64,000 nt of DNA from an uncultured bacterium (GCA_947169045.1 CAMVOC010000006.1:1-64000), one strand, 5' to 3'; positions 1 to 10,927 are shown, counted from the first letter of the stretch. A program made the numbers and translations. The notes: generated by a model from the sequence alone, not told the origin.

Positions 1-694
1 TTCCTCCTGTACCTCCTGATTGATTGAAGGTCACGAGGGTCGAGGTGATGAGGTGTTTGACACGGAAATAATACGCGAATCCTCCTGCATAATAATAATT
101 TGTATCTTTATCAAGAACAAAGAGTGTATCGTCAGATCCAACAAAATCTTCTTTCTTCCCCAAATCACTTACATACCGTACACAATTCTTTTTCCAGTTT
201 TTATATCGAACATCAGCGATTAATACTACGGTATCATTTCCTGGGACAAGAATTGTATCTCCCCAATCGGAGAGATGAGGCTTCGTATTGTCCAAGTAAG
301 CTCCACTTTTCGTCTTTACTTTAGGATCAGAGACATAATGAACTGATACTTCATACCTCATATTTAAGCCTAGATTAACTGCGGCATATGGGTCATTAAT
401 TGGTTCTATCGAAAGATCTATACTGTCCTGATCAGTAGCCATCATTGGATGCAATACAGGCCCTGTGATATACAATGTTGCTCCAAATACAAACCAAACA
501 TTTTCAGGATTGACCTTTTCTAATACTATATACAGATGGTCTTCCCTCCTTCCATCTCTGTTTTGTCGCCAAGAAGGGCGAGAGATACTTCCCTCTGTAG
601 TGATAGTATCTGAATATGCATATAGGTCGATATTTACTACTAGACCTATTACTAACAAGACTACAAGTAGTTTTACTGCACTCATTAGTTTCAT
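1..694 (-). CDS. Exported protein of unknown function (3' part lies outside the window)
   Basis: The frame is open from an ATG at 694 to the window edge, giving 231 residues, so the C-terminus is missing. The first ~26 residues look like a signal peptide: Lys near the start, then a run of Leu, Val and Ile ending in LYAYS. The rest is soluble-looking and rich in Asp, Tyr and Trp, with no domain I recognise. The start is supported by a good Shine-Dalgarno site (AAGGAGA, 8 bases upstream), rare in this window. None of its ~16 glycines uses TGA, but it has three CGA/CGG codons. Transcription probably starts from the promoter at 785-812. It is divergent from the YadA-like gene at 935. Confidence 0.7.
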   Translation of the reverse strand, partial: MKLMSAVKLLVVLLVIGLVVNIDLYAYSDTITTEGSISRPSWRQNRDGRREDHLYIVLEKVNPENVWFVFGATLYITGPVLHPMMATDQDSIDLSIEPINDPYAAVNLGLNMRYEVSVHYVSDPKVKTKSGAYLDNTKPHLSDWGDTILVPGNDTVVLIADVRYKNWKKNCVRYVSDLGKKEDFVGSDDTLFVLDKDTNYYYAGGFAYYFRVKHLITSTLVTFNQSGGTGG

Positions 695-784
695 TTTGTT
701 ATCTCCTTTTATTTTTATTACTATTATATTTTTATTATTTTTTACTTCTTTGTGTTTTTATTTATACTTTATCAGTATACTGTC

Positions 785-812
785 ATATTAACTATTTTTT
801 TAAAAAAGTCAA
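785..812 (-). promoter_or_regulatory. Sigma-70-type promoter for the gene at 1-694
   Basis: On the minus strand TTGACT (812-807) and TAATAT (790-785) are separated by 16 bases. The same TTGACT box recurs upstream of several other minus-strand genes here. The downstream leader is A-rich and ends in a Shine-Dalgarno site. Confidence 0.6.
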
Positions 813-934
813 GAGAAAATCCCATAATCTTACCGTTTTACCTCATAAAATCACTCAAAATATCAGTATTTTTTGCTTTTGTATTTTTCTTGAGTACAAT
901 ATCCTTAGTTATTTTATTTTGTAGCTTTTCCACC

Positions 935-1984
935 ATGAACTTTTTTACCAAGTACTCAAAACAGCTCCTCCTCTCTACCATCCTCTTGCTTGGTATCGGA
1001 GCTGGGGTATTTGCCCTCGTTATCCCGACGACCAATAAACTCAATATGCATGGTATTTTCTCAGAAGTACGTCTCGGAGATAGAGGACAAGCGGCTATTC
1101 TCTCTGTTTCTGGGAGTAGAGCTATTTTTATCCCCAATGGATTAGTCATTGGAAAAATCGATGAAAGGATGATTAACGAAGGACAATACTCGAGTGTTTT
1201 AGGTGGGGAAGCACAAGAACTCTACGGAGATTATTCTAGTATTTGATGATGATTAGAAAATCAGAATTATTGAAATCATTCAACCGTTTGATGATGTAGG
1301 AATAATTCTTTATTGTCTGGTTCTTTCTCTTTACTTGTTTGATGAAGATACAATATACTCACGGGGTCTCATTCTGTGTTACTTTGATGATTGTCTAACA
1401 GCGTTGATGCTGACTATGCTTGCCTTGGTGGAAACGAGCATACTAAAGTTACCGCTCCTTATAGTTTCGCTGGTGGCGTCTATGCAGAGGCTCGTCATCC
1501 CGGAACGTTTGTATGGTCAGACTACCCTACAGATGCTGACTGGAAAGCGCGAAAAGCTAATGATTCTGCAAAATATGATCATTACGTAGAAATCTATGGA
1601 AATCCTGATGAAAACGAAAGAATCCCTTTTGTCTCTACTACCCCTGGGACGTTTATCATCAGAGCTGTGAATGGACTTGCAGTTGGGACTACGACTATCC
1701 TCACTGGAGTAACCTTATCTATCGGTGGTGGAATTATGGTCGGAGCTACTGATGCTCCTTGCACGAGTGCAAATGCTGGAAGTATTCAGTTTACTGGTTA
1801 TGATTTTAAATACTGTAATGGATACTCGTGGTCGTCCATGAGAGGAAATGACCCTCACTGTACGCATCAAGATATTGATTATTACCCTGGAGAATGGGTA
1901 AAATGTGGAGATACGCCTATTATCTGTGGAGAAGATGGAGAACGATTGGGTGATGTCGATGATACATGCAGATTCCCGTTTTAA
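935..1984 (+). CDS. Membrane-anchored protein with YadA/Hia-like head repeats
   Basis: This is a 349-residue protein if TGA is read as Gly. It starts with a short basic stretch and a hydrophobic segment (residues ~8-28), a signal anchor or signal peptide. Residues ~100-185 hold about five repeats of roughly 15-17 residues with the pattern x-G-G-G/R-x-N-x-x-x-G-x-x-S-x-V/L, the left-handed beta-roll of trimeric autotransporter heads and some tail fibres. Many repeat glycines are TGA, including a run of three at 1244-1252, so the gene falls apart under the standard code. The C-terminal ~100 residues have several Cys and no visible beta-barrel anchor. Likely role: surface adhesion (inference). 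It ends with TAA at 1982-1984. Confidence 0.75.
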
Positions 1985-2088
1985 GGAGAAAAAATCCCTT
2001 AATCTCCTAATTCTAAACTGCAAAAACCATCTTATCATACTACCATTATCCATAGAGATCACCGTTATACTTTATTACTAAAAAAAAT

Positions 2089-2112
2089 AGTGCCCTACTG
2101 GGCGCTTTCTTT
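2089..2112. terminator. Bidirectional rho-independent terminator
   Basis: A 7-bp stem (AGTGCCC / GGGCGCT, one G-U pair) with a TACT loop at 2089-2106 is flanked by an A-run on the left and T-rich sequence on the right. It lies between the convergent genes ending at 1984 and 2127. Confidence 0.7.
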
Positions 2113-2126
2113 CGTCTCTACTACCT

Positions 2127-2564
2127 TTATTCAATGAGTTTTTTAAAGTCCTCTAGCCCCGTAAAGCTCTTGTACACAGAGGCAAATCTCACATAAGGGA
2201 CAGGGAAATCCTCTTTGAGCATCGCTAAAACGTCATCTCCAATCTGACGTGAAGAGATTTCATTCCCTTGAATTTGTCGGGTACTCTCAAGAGTATTCAG
2301 CATTTCTTCTATTTTTTCATTGTAAGAATCGTCTCTTTTTGCAAACGCGAGCATTACCGCTCTTTTGAGTTTAGCACGATCATACATCTCTTTTGAACCA
2401 TCTTTTTTGATTACCATCAAATCAGTCAGCCCAACTCTTTCAAAAGTGGTAAATCTGAACCCGCAAAATTCGCATTCTCTCCTGCGACGAATCGTTTGTC
2501 CGTTATCGATAATTCTAGAGTCGATTACTTTGGTATCAGCATTTTTACATTTTCCACAACGCAT
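2127..2564 (-). CDS. nrdR: NrdR, transcriptional repressor of ribonucleotide reductase
   Basis: This 145-residue protein is the family's usual length. It starts MRCGKC with the N-terminal zinc ribbon (CxxC near residues 3-6 and CEFCG near 31-35), followed by the arginine-rich DNA-binding stretch IRRRREC and the ATP-cone domain (residues ~50-140). NrdR senses ATP/dATP and represses nrd genes at NrdR boxes. It is third in the order nrdD-nrdG-nrdR, and two matching boxes lie upstream of nrdD, so it very likely controls its own operon. I chose ATG 2564 because it gives the zinc ribbon at the very N-terminus and has AAAGGA upstream. Its Arg codons are AGA, AGG, CGT and CGC only. Confidence 0.95.
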   Translation of the reverse strand: MRCGKCKNADTKVIDSRIIDNGQTIRRRRECEFCGFRFTTFERVGLTDLMVIKKDGSKEMYDRAKLKRAVMLAFAKRDDSYNEKIEEMLNTLESTRQIQGNEISSRQIGDDVLAMLKEDFPVPYVRFASVYKSFTGLEDFKKLIE

Positions 2565-2609
2565 GGGGAATCCTTTAGATAAAATATTCAAATACTTAGT
2601 TTGATAGCC

Positions 2610-3248
2610 TTACATTGCTAATGCTACCTCTTTTTCCAGTACTGGTTCCGCAATAATTTTCTTTTCTCGGTTTTGAAAGTGTTCTGCGGTGATCAATGGC
2701 TCTTGGATAAACTTATTTTTTTCAACTTCTCCTAAGGCTCGAACGATTTCTCCGGTTCTCCTTGTGCGTTGAAGGTCTATAACACGTTGATTGGAAGATC
2801 CGCGAAAACGAAGATTCAGATTTTTTAACTTTTCTACCCATTTCCCATCCACTAGCACATCCGCATTTGAAAGAATGTTATCAGTGTAGGGCAGGCGTGG
2901 CACCATATATTTCTCGATAAATTCATAGGTAAAACCTGAAAAACATCGAATCGATTTAAAGCCTCCGAAGGTTAAACGCACTTGATGGATAAGTTCCCAA
3001 ATCATTGGCTGATTTTCTGGTGCAAGAGGTTCTCCACCAAGCAGCGTAAGTCCTGAGATATAGTGCGGTTTCATCGCTTCGATCACTTCATCAACTGTCG
3101 CTTGGCAGAATTCCTTCCCGTAATTAAAATCCCGAGCTTCAGCGTTAAAGCAACCTGGACAAGCGTGTTTACAACCACTAGCAAAAAAGCTGACTCTCAC
3201 TCCTGGTCCGTTAGCGATGTCGTATTTTTTTATATCTGCATATTTCAT
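2610..3248 (-). CDS. nrdG: NrdG, anaerobic ribonucleotide reductase activating protein
   Basis: This is a radical SAM enzyme of 212 residues. The CxxxCxxC cluster motif (GCKHACPGC, residues ~26-34) binds the 4Fe-4S cluster that splits S-adenosylmethionine and makes the glycyl radical on NrdD. The LLGGEPL motif follows near residue 70. The NrdG motif usually written IWxYTGY reads I-(CGA)-CFSGF here, so CGA at 2946-2948 takes the place of the conserved Trp. The gene lies 63 bases after nrdD and before nrdR. I start it at ATG 3248 (MKYADIKKYD); the leader is U-rich with no clear Shine-Dalgarno site. The C-terminal ~45 residues extend past the core and look species-specific. Confidence 0.93.
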   Translation of the reverse strand: MKYADIKKYDIANGPGVRVSFFASGCKHACPGCFNAEARDFNYGKEFCQATVDEVIEAMKPHYISGLTLLGGEPLAPENQPMIWELIHQVRLTFGGFKSIRCFSGFTYEFIEKYMVPRLPYTDNILSNADVLVDGKWVEKLKNLNLRFRGSSNQRVIDLQRTRRTGEIVRALGEVEKNKFIQEPLITAEHFQNREKKIIAEPVLEKEVALAM

Positions 3249-3311
3249 TTCTGTATAAAGCACTGAATAAAAGGTTCTCAACTGCAAATTTTGTGTATTG
3301 AAATTGAGTTT

Positions 3312-5456
3312 TTAAAGATGCATTACTCTTTCCTTGATTTCTTTGGTCTTTCCTACGTTCCAGAATTTTTCTCATAAATATCCACAAGTTCTCCTTACTA
3401 CATTCATCTTGCGTTGATTGGTATTTCAGCACTGAGGGCATTCTCGATTTCCTTCTGCGTTTACCATAATTTCTCCATCGAAACCACATTCATGGCAATA
3501 ATCAGATTTTGTATTAAATTCTGCATATTGGATATTGTCATAAATGAATTTTATCAAGGTCTCAAGTGCTTCTACGTTGTGTTGCATATTTGGCACTTCG
3601 ATATAAGAGATAGCTCCTCCTGAAGAAATCTTTTGGAATTGAGATTCGATTGAAAGCTTTGAGAATGCGTCAATCGGTTCGCGTACATCAATATGGTAAG
3701 AATTGGTGTAATATCCTTTGTCAGTAACGTCTTTGATTTCTCCAAAGCGTGCTCTATCAATCCTTGCGAAGCGGTAACAGAGGCTTTCTGCAGGAGTTCC
3801 GTAGAGAGCAAAACCAATTCCCGTTTCCCTTCTTCGTGAATCTGTTGCTTGACGGAGCGTTTGCATCACTTTGAGGGCAAATTCCATTCCTACGGGATCC
3901 GTATGAGACACTCCTTTTACCATTTTTGTTGCCTCATAAATTCCGATGTATCCGAGAGAAATGGAAGAATATCCTCCTTCTAGTAACTCATCAATTGTTT
4001 CTCCTTTCTGAAGTCTTGCAATTCCTCCGTATTGTCGATGAATTGGTGAGACATCTGACTTTACTCCTTTCAGCCTTTTATGTCTGATCATCAATGCTTC
4101 ATAACAAAGCTGTAACCTCTCTGCTAAAATTTCAAAGAAAGCTGACTCTGGATCTGGTGCTTTTGAGGCTAAAATTCCGATCTGTGGGAGATTGATTGAT
4201 ACCACTCCTTGATTGAAACGTCCTTCGAATTTATACTTTCCATTTTCATCTTTTCGTGGAGAAAGGAAAGAACGACATCCCATAGGTGCAAATACATTTC
4301 CTTCGTAATTTTCTCTCATTTTCTTGGCAGAAATGTAGTCTGGATACATTCTTTTTGCTGAACATTTTGCTGCCAGTTTCGTGATATAATCATATTTTCC
4401 TCCTGAAAGATTATTTCGTTCGTCTAACACGTACACTAATTTTGGAAAGGCTGGCGTAATTGCAACTCCTTGTTCATTAGGAATTCCTTCTATCCTCTGG
4501 CGGAAGACTTCCTCGATAATACGTGCAGTATATTCAATATAAGGATCGTCTTGAGCCAATTCGAGGAAGAGCGTTACAAATGGGGACTGTCCATTCGTCG
4601 TCATAAACGTGTTGAGCTGATATTGTATGGTCTGCACTCCTGTTTTAAGCTCTTCCGTTACTCTTTTTTCTACTAAATCCGTAAGGAGATCGTGAGAAAG
4701 TCTGTCTCCGAACTGCTCCATCAGTCTTTTCCTCTCTTTATCTTCAGAAACTTTAAGGTATTTCCCAAGGTGTTTGATATTAACGGATTGTCCTCCGTAC
4801 TGACCTCCACAGTTGGCTGCGATGATTTGTGTCATCACGGTACAAGCTACAGAAAATGATTTTGGTTCGGCGATCATCTTATCATTCATTACCGTACCGT
4901 TCTCGAACATATCCTTGATATTCACGAGACAACAATTGAACATATCCTGAATGTAATAATCCATATCATGAAAGTGAATTTCTCCGTTGTTGTGTGCCTT
5001 TACTAGATTTTCTGGGAGGAGGATTCTAGAAGCGATATCTTTAGAAACTTCTCCGGCAATAAGGTCTCTTTGAGTCGCAAGAAGACGTGGATTTTTATTT
5101 GAATTTTCTTCTCCAACAGCTTTGTTTTTCATCTTTACCAGAGCCAGAATAGATTCATCGGTAGAATTTGCTTTACGTAATAAGGCTCTGTTGTAACGGT
5201 AGATCATATAGGTTTTTGCTAGATGATATTTACCCAATCTCATCAGTTGAGCTTCAATAAAATCCTGAATTCCTTCAATTGCAAGTGTAGATTGATTGAG
5301 CGCCTCTAGGGAAGCCACGATATAATCGATATCTAGGTCGCTTACCCTTTCATTTTGTTGCACTTCTTTGTTGGCTTTTTGGATTGCTATTTTGATTTTG
5401 TTTGCGTCGTAGGGAACTGATTTCCCATCTCTTTTGATCACCGTTTTGATGGACAT
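3312..5456 (-). CDS. nrdD: NrdD, class III (anaerobic) ribonucleoside-triphosphate reductase
   Basis: At 714 residues it matches the family length (~700). An ATP-cone domain fills residues ~1-95, followed by the glycyl-radical barrel with MGCRSFLSP and YGTPAES. The C-terminal zinc site (two CxxC pairs) and the radical site CGYLG lie beyond an in-frame TGA at 3426-3428; TGA gives the Gly of CPQCG and the last Gly of CGYLG. The radical Gly itself is GGA. Stopping at 3426 would remove the radical residue, so TGA must be sense. CGA at 4254-4256 falls on the Trp that follows MGCRSFL in E. coli NrdD. The enzyme makes dNTPs only without oxygen, pointing to an anaerobic lifestyle. Confidence 0.97.
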
Positions 5457-5514
5457 ACTCTCTTTTTTTATAAAAAAATAAAAAGTCTAGAAATTTTTAT
5501 TTATTTTTGCAAGA

Positions 5515-5563
5515 ACACAAGATATTGTGGTGCTGTCGTTCAATTCAACACAAGATATAGTAT
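5515..5563 (-). promoter_or_regulatory. Two NrdR boxes upstream of nrdD
   Basis: On the minus strand CCACAATATCTTGTGT (5530-5515) and ATACTATATCTTGTGT (5563-5548) are two near-palindromic 16-mers close to the known NrdR box pattern ACACwATATnTwGTGT. They are 33 bases apart start to start, about three helical turns, as expected for cooperative NrdR binding. They lie 59-107 bases upstream of the nrdD start and probably straddle its promoter. Confidence 0.85.
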
Positions 5564-5740
5564 TGTTAGTAATAAATGCAAGGGAAAAATCATTCAAAGT
5601 TTATGAGACGTGATAGCTTTTAGTTAGCGGATTTTTGGAGTTTTTCACAAAAAAAGATAAAAAATCCTGAATTTCGACGAGGGATTATCGATATTCTATG
5701 GCTTCAGAAGCCACTTTTCGCGTTTTCACGAGATTTTAAC
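5564..5740. other. Gene-free stretch between nrdD promoter and terminator
   Basis: No convincing frame is present on either strand under the recoded table. The only structure I see is a small hairpin, GGCTT-CAG-AAGCC, at 5700-5712. Confidence 0.4.
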
Positions 5741-5775
5741 AAAAAATGCCCTTCAGCATTCTCTTTTGAAGGACA
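5741..5775 (-). terminator. Rho-independent terminator after the AI-2E family gene
   Basis: On the minus strand TGTCCTTC (5775-5768) pairs with GAAGGGCA (5754-5747), an 8-bp stem with one G-U pair, followed directly by TTTTTTG. It lies 41 bases after the stop codon at 5816. Confidence 0.75.
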
Positions 5776-5815
5776 TTCTGCTTGATATGCGAGAGAGTTT
5801 CGTGTACGATCTCAG

Positions 5816-7072
5816 TTATTCAGCTTTTTCTTTCTTCTTTTGTGGGATTTTAGGAATCCTAAAGACGATTGTACAAATTACTGCAATCGGCACTGCTAAC
5901 AAGATTCCAAAGAATCCCATCGTTACTCCACCAAAGAGCATACAAGAGAAGACCAGTACTGGACTTACTCCTAGCGCCTTATTCATCACTAGTGGCACAA
6001 AAAACTTATCTTCACTTTGTTGGATGATAATGTAGAGGATAACGATGATCATGAGTCCTTTGAAGCCAAAAAGGGACAACGCAGAAATAGCTGCTGGAAT
6101 TGCACCCATCCATGGCCCAATATACGGAAACACCTCAAACATACACGCCATTAGCGCAAGCGTTCCCTTTTGTGGAAGATCAATACCAAATCGACTAACA
6201 ATCCAGAGTCCAAGATACGTCGCTAGACCAATGACAAAACAAAGCAACATCTGTGCTTTTAGCCAATGAGCGATTCCTTCGTAGGTTTCATCAACCTTTT
6301 TTGCTCCTTTTTCTCTACGACGGAAGAGATATTTTAGTGCATTTTTTACATCGAGATGCGAAATGGAAAAGAGAATTGAAAGTGTCAGAAGAATAAGGAT
6401 TTTCCCTGCTCGTTCAAAGAGTCGGCTTACAATATTCATTGCCGCACCTCAGATACTTTTGAGATAGGTACTAGAAAGATTTACGATACTTCAGAGATTG
6501 TTGTTGATCGTCGCAAGAATGGCGGTAGTATTTGTCGTTTCGACGTATTTTAAGATTTCTTTGGCCGCAAAATCTGGCAATCGTTCAAGTTCTTGGAGAT
6601 ATACCTCAAGTCCCTGCTGTAAGATGCTCGTTTGAGCTGCCTGAAGGCTGGAAATAATGTTATTGAGGATTTCCGTCCCTCGCCTCAACAGGAATGGGAT
6701 GATGATGAGCGTCCCTGCAGATAAAAACAGGAATAAAAGCAGATATGAAATCGTAATTCCGATTCCTCTACTGTGTGTCCATTTGGCAAAAAATTTGATT
6801 ACTCCCTCCAAAGCAAGAGAAATAATGTACGCAGCGACGAGAATATAGATTCGATCTAAGGTATTGTACATCAAATATCCAATACTTACGAAAACAAGCC
6901 CTATCCCTCGAAATGCTATCATTTTGGACGTAAATGACCTTTCTTCTTTGGTATCGAGAGGGTCTTCCATTTTTGCTGGTTCTGATTCTTCGGCATTGAT
7001 AAGCACGGTAGGAAATGTTTTATCTCGCCAGTCAGAGAGCGTTTTTTTTAGATTTTTTATTTTTTGGTTCAT
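5816..7072 (-). CDS. AI-2E family (PF01594-type) permease
   Basis: This 418-residue polytopic membrane protein shows the family pattern: a paired helix near residues 50-110, a long amphipathic central region and a C-terminal block of helices with PYIGPWMGAIPA and the final GILLAVP. The family includes TqsA-like exporters and sodium/proton antiporters, so the substrate is unknown. Two TGA codons are read as Gly (6491-6493 and one near 6448). The frame stays open upstream to 7123, but ATG 7072 (MNQKIKN) is the likely start because it overlaps the end of rnpA by 16 bases, suggesting coupling. A strong terminator follows. Confidence 0.8.
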
Positions 7073-7452
7073 ATGCATGCTTTGAAAGAAGTAAAGGATT
7101 CTTGAAATTGTGCAATTCGCCATTCTGATTCGGACGAACGAATCTCGATTGACGGCAGTTGCTCTAGCATTTTCTTATTTAGCACAATGAATACTTTATA
7201 GAAGTTTCCTCAGATGGCAAGTGAAACCGCGTCCGTATCGCGAAGATAATTCATAATCAGCCTTTTTATCTTATTTCTTTGTGTAGCATGTTTACTCAGT
7301 TTGATAGAAACATGAAAAGAAAACTGATTGTATTTGCGGTTTGGATACTGGGGAACATAGAAAAATCCGAACCATCACTTGGTGAAATAGTGTCTTTTTT
7401 TGGTAAGGAAGCGGACGTCTTTGGATCTGAGGCGATGGGTGTGTGTAAGCAT
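7057..7452 (-). CDS. rnpA: RnpA, protein subunit of ribonuclease P (divergent)
   Basis: This 131-residue basic protein is readable only with TGA as Gly (three in frame). The N-terminus THRLRSKDVRFL matches the RnpA start RLRkskdF, and FHVSIKLSKHATQRNKIKR is the RNR signature (usually vSKKvgkAVxRNriKR) that contacts RNase P RNA. It is followed by a hydrophobic strand KVFIVLNKK. Length and order of elements fit RnpA. RnpA with RNase P RNA trims the 5' ends of tRNA precursors. The usual rpmH and yidC neighbours are absent; it sits between the 1142-residue gene and the AI-2E permease. Confidence 0.78.
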
Positions 7453-7498
7453 TTGCTAAAGTGTAGGGAAAAGTAGGTGGTTTTCAAGATGAGGGTTG

Positions 7499-10400
7499 CT
7501 ATATTAGACCTTCTTTTTTCATATTTCCTTCTATCATTTCAAAAAGTTTTCCATATAATTTACTCTTATCAAGTTTTCCTTGCTCATTAGTGATATGTTC
7601 TAATGGTATTTTTCTGTCTTTTTCTCGAGATTTCCTATTGTTAACCTTAAAACTAAACTTTAACACGTATTGTTTCCCGTCTCGTTCTACAGAACTATTT
7701 TCAAACTGTGCCCGTTTTTTATCTCAAAATTTCTTGAAATAAGCCTCATGAGCTCCATCACTTGGTAATTTTCCTCCATAACGTTTAAAACGTTTTGAGT
7801 TTTTATCTTTCGATTCGTAGATTTCTTTTAATGAGTATTTCTCGTATTCAAAAATATGAGCTAATTCTCTATAATTATCCAATTTTGTTAAGATTTTAGT
7901 TGCTTCGGTTTCAAACATCTTACTTGCCTCTTTCGGATTCTTTGTTCCCCAATCATATCTATTCATATCGAATTGTTTCTTAACAGCTCGTGTGTTTTTT
8001 TTGTTGTTATCACGCAAACTTACTATGATATACGGATTTTCAAATGAGTAGCTCAAGTTTTCGAATTGACCCCCCAGCTTCATCATTACTTTACGCACCT
8101 CGTCTTTTATGAGGTTTTCCAAAGATTCTGGGAGCTTTTCTCCTTCTTTTCAGCTTTTTTTTGTATTTTCTTTTAGTTTTGCCTCCATAGCGTTTTTGAA
8201 GGATGTTTCGTTAAATTTTCCCTCTGCTACGTAGTTCCATATATCTAATTGTCCTCGTGTTTGTTCTTTTTTCAGTACTTTACATTGTCCGTTGGCATAC
8301 ATGGTAACCGTATATTCTGGGAACATTTCTTTTACTGTCTTTTCTATCTTATCACGTAGTTTCTTTCTTTTTTCTGTTTCATTTTGCTGAGGTTCTATAT
8401 CCTGGTCTGTAGAGGTTTGATCAGGGGCTTCTGGTGCCGTATCTCCTGCTGTTGCTACTGCTACGCCTGCACCTGTTGCCGCTGCTGTCGCTGTTACTCT
8501 CGGAGTAGCTGTTGCAGTAGTTGTTGCAGTAGTTGTACTTCTGTCTGCAGAATCATTTTGAGAAGCTGGGACTTCTGCGGTTACCTGATTTTCTTGAGGA
8601 GTTTCCTCTTCTTCATTGTCTGAAGATTGTTTAATCTGTACGGATGTTCCGTATTGCCAGAGCCAATTGAGATAATCGGCATATTCTTGTCCATGATCAT
8701 GGAGTTCTGGCGAAGCATCTCCCATTTTTCCTCGTAGATTCAGCGGTCCATCACTCAACATCTGAGTATCTAATCCCCACTCTGCAACATCTGTATCATC
8801 AAAATAGATTCCAAATCCCACTTTTCCTTTGAGGATAGTCTTCGCATTTCTATATGAAAATGGTTTATCAGATTTCGCTTCTGCTCGCTTATCTTTTGCG
8901 ATATTGATGATTCCATTAGAGAGATACGCAGCTGAGAATAATCCTTTGTATCCTCCTTTTCTAAATGGAATTACTACCTCATTTTGTACAAAATTTGGCA
9001 GTGTTTTCTCCTTTAGATCAATCTCTACCTGCACACTTTCACCGTTTTGTCTGGTATGAGACAGCATAAAGAGTTTTCCATCTCTTTCGTAAAATGACAA
9101 TCTAGGCTTATTGTCCTCTGGCATCGCATCATAAAAGGCTTTTAGTCAGTCTTTTACTTCTTTTTGTTTACTCTCTGAGAGGTCTTGAAAATACTCTAAT
9201 TCTTCAAGCTGGCTTGCTAAATCTCTTTTCTCGACATTTTCTTGTGCTTTGATGATTGCCTCTTCATCGGCTTCAAACATTCACTTTCTCTCCATTTGTT
9301 CGAAAGTTTCGTCTGATACCTCCTCTTTGATCAGATATTTATTGAGGATTTCAGAGGTATTTTTCTCCTTTTTGATTCTTTTTTTGTTTGCTTGTAGCCA
9401 ATTTTTCAGTTTATTATTGTTTTCTCCTAATCTATTCGTAATTTCTTCTCCGGTTAATTGCTTTTCTTCATCTGTTAATTTATCTCGATCGAGCCCAAAT
9501 TTTTTGAAGAACTCTCTCATATATTGCTCGATTTCCTGTTGTGTCGCAGTTTCTGGGAATGCTCTACCAAACGCTTCGATCGTTGGCATTGGAATTCCAT
9601 TTTTTTGCATATTTGCGTAGTTTATCCTACGTCGTGAGTCATATCCTCCGTCTGTAAGTATCATTTTTTGGAAATCTCCAATTCTTTGCGTCCCAATACA
9701 TGCAGCTGGAAGGTAGGATTCATTGATCCATGCTACTGTCTCTGGAGAGCTATCTCTTCCAAAGGTAATGAAATTACTCATATTTCTTTTGAGCTGTTCA
9801 AAATCCAATCCACCAGTTGCTACCTGCCCTAATAGCGTAAAAATATCTTTCCCTGTCAACGCGTTTGCAGCGAACATGGTACCTCCTACGATTCAGAGTT
9901 TTTTTCGAAATCCTCCTGTTTCTTTGCTTAACAACCAAGATCCTGCTTTATAGATTCCAAATCCTGATAGCGCTAAAAATCCTAGAGATGCTCGTGTATT
10001 TTTTTGTTGAGGAGTCATATTTGGGAAAGAATCCATAGCTTTTCTGATCGTACCTAAGATTCCTCCTCTTTCGAAGGCTTCGGTAAAATTTTTTCCTTCT
10101 GCTAAGGCGATATTTCCTACTCCCTGCACGACACCTGCTACTCCAGATTTATCGTTTTCGTATGCTTTACTTCGATCAACGTTTCCATATCTATTGTTAT
10201 TACCCATAAGTATTGCATTATTTCCTGCTGGATTAGAAAGATCGATGTATTGTTTAAATTCTCCGTTTTGATTGACGAAGGTCGCTCCGGTAAGAGGTAC
10301 TACGACTGGAGCATTTGGAGCATAAGGTCTTTCTTTTATCCTTTTGGAAATTCTATCTTCTGGAGTCGCATAGAGTTGAATATTCACGTCTCCGAGATTG

Positions 10401-10927
10401 GCATCGATTGCTTCGTTAATCTCTTGCAAAGCTCCATATGCCTCTAAATAATGCGTTCTTAAAATCTCCATATTTGGAGTATATCCCACGTCATCTGCGT
10501 GTTCGTAGTCGTTTTCTCGTTTATTGAGGTCAGCAATCCGATTTTTTGTCTTTTTAATAATTTCTTTTTGCTTGGTTTTATTGTCATCATCTTTGACCAT
10601 CCAATCAAAGGCTTTTTCGAGACAACCCTGATCAATTGCCTTTTTACTTAGTTCAAATTGTTCTATCAGTTCTCTCAATGCTTTTCTTCGCTCGGCAAAT
10701 GAAAATGGTTTGTGCGTCAAAATCCTCTCTTGCACACTTGCAACGACTTCTCTTTTCACTTCTTTGGTTTTGTGCGTCGTTTCTACATCGACTTTCAAGG
10801 CATCAACGTCTTTTGCCTCGTCTGTTAGGTTTTTGTCCATCGTTTCCGCTTCAATCTCTTTCTCCACTGCGGTATTTGGTGTAGAAGTGTTTTTTTCCTT
10901 TTCAATTGGATCGGTACTTGTTGACAT
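7499..10927 (-). CDS. Large protein of unknown function (1142 residues), pilin operon
   Basis: One frame runs from ATG 10927 to TAG 7499 when the TGA codons at 9893, 9281, ~9146, 8150 and 7724 are read as Gly. Residues 1-100 are charged and Thr/Glu/Lys-rich. Residues ~313-375 hold two hydrophobic segments (ASLGFLALSGFGIYKAG and GGTMFAANALTG). Residues ~380-780 are predicted globular. A Thr/Ala/Val low-complexity linker lies at ~790-850. Two Lys-rich domains follow to the end. I recognise no catalytic motif. It lies after the triple-pilin gene and before rnpA. A structural or assembly role in the same envelope machine is inference. No known family length is available for comparison. Confidence 0.75.

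Noticed and set aside
3312-5456. TGA as selenocysteine, or nrdD as a pseudogene
   Set aside because: TGA aligns with Gly in dozens of genes, not with Cys/Sec sites, and no SECIS-like element is needed; frames stay intact far beyond each TGA.
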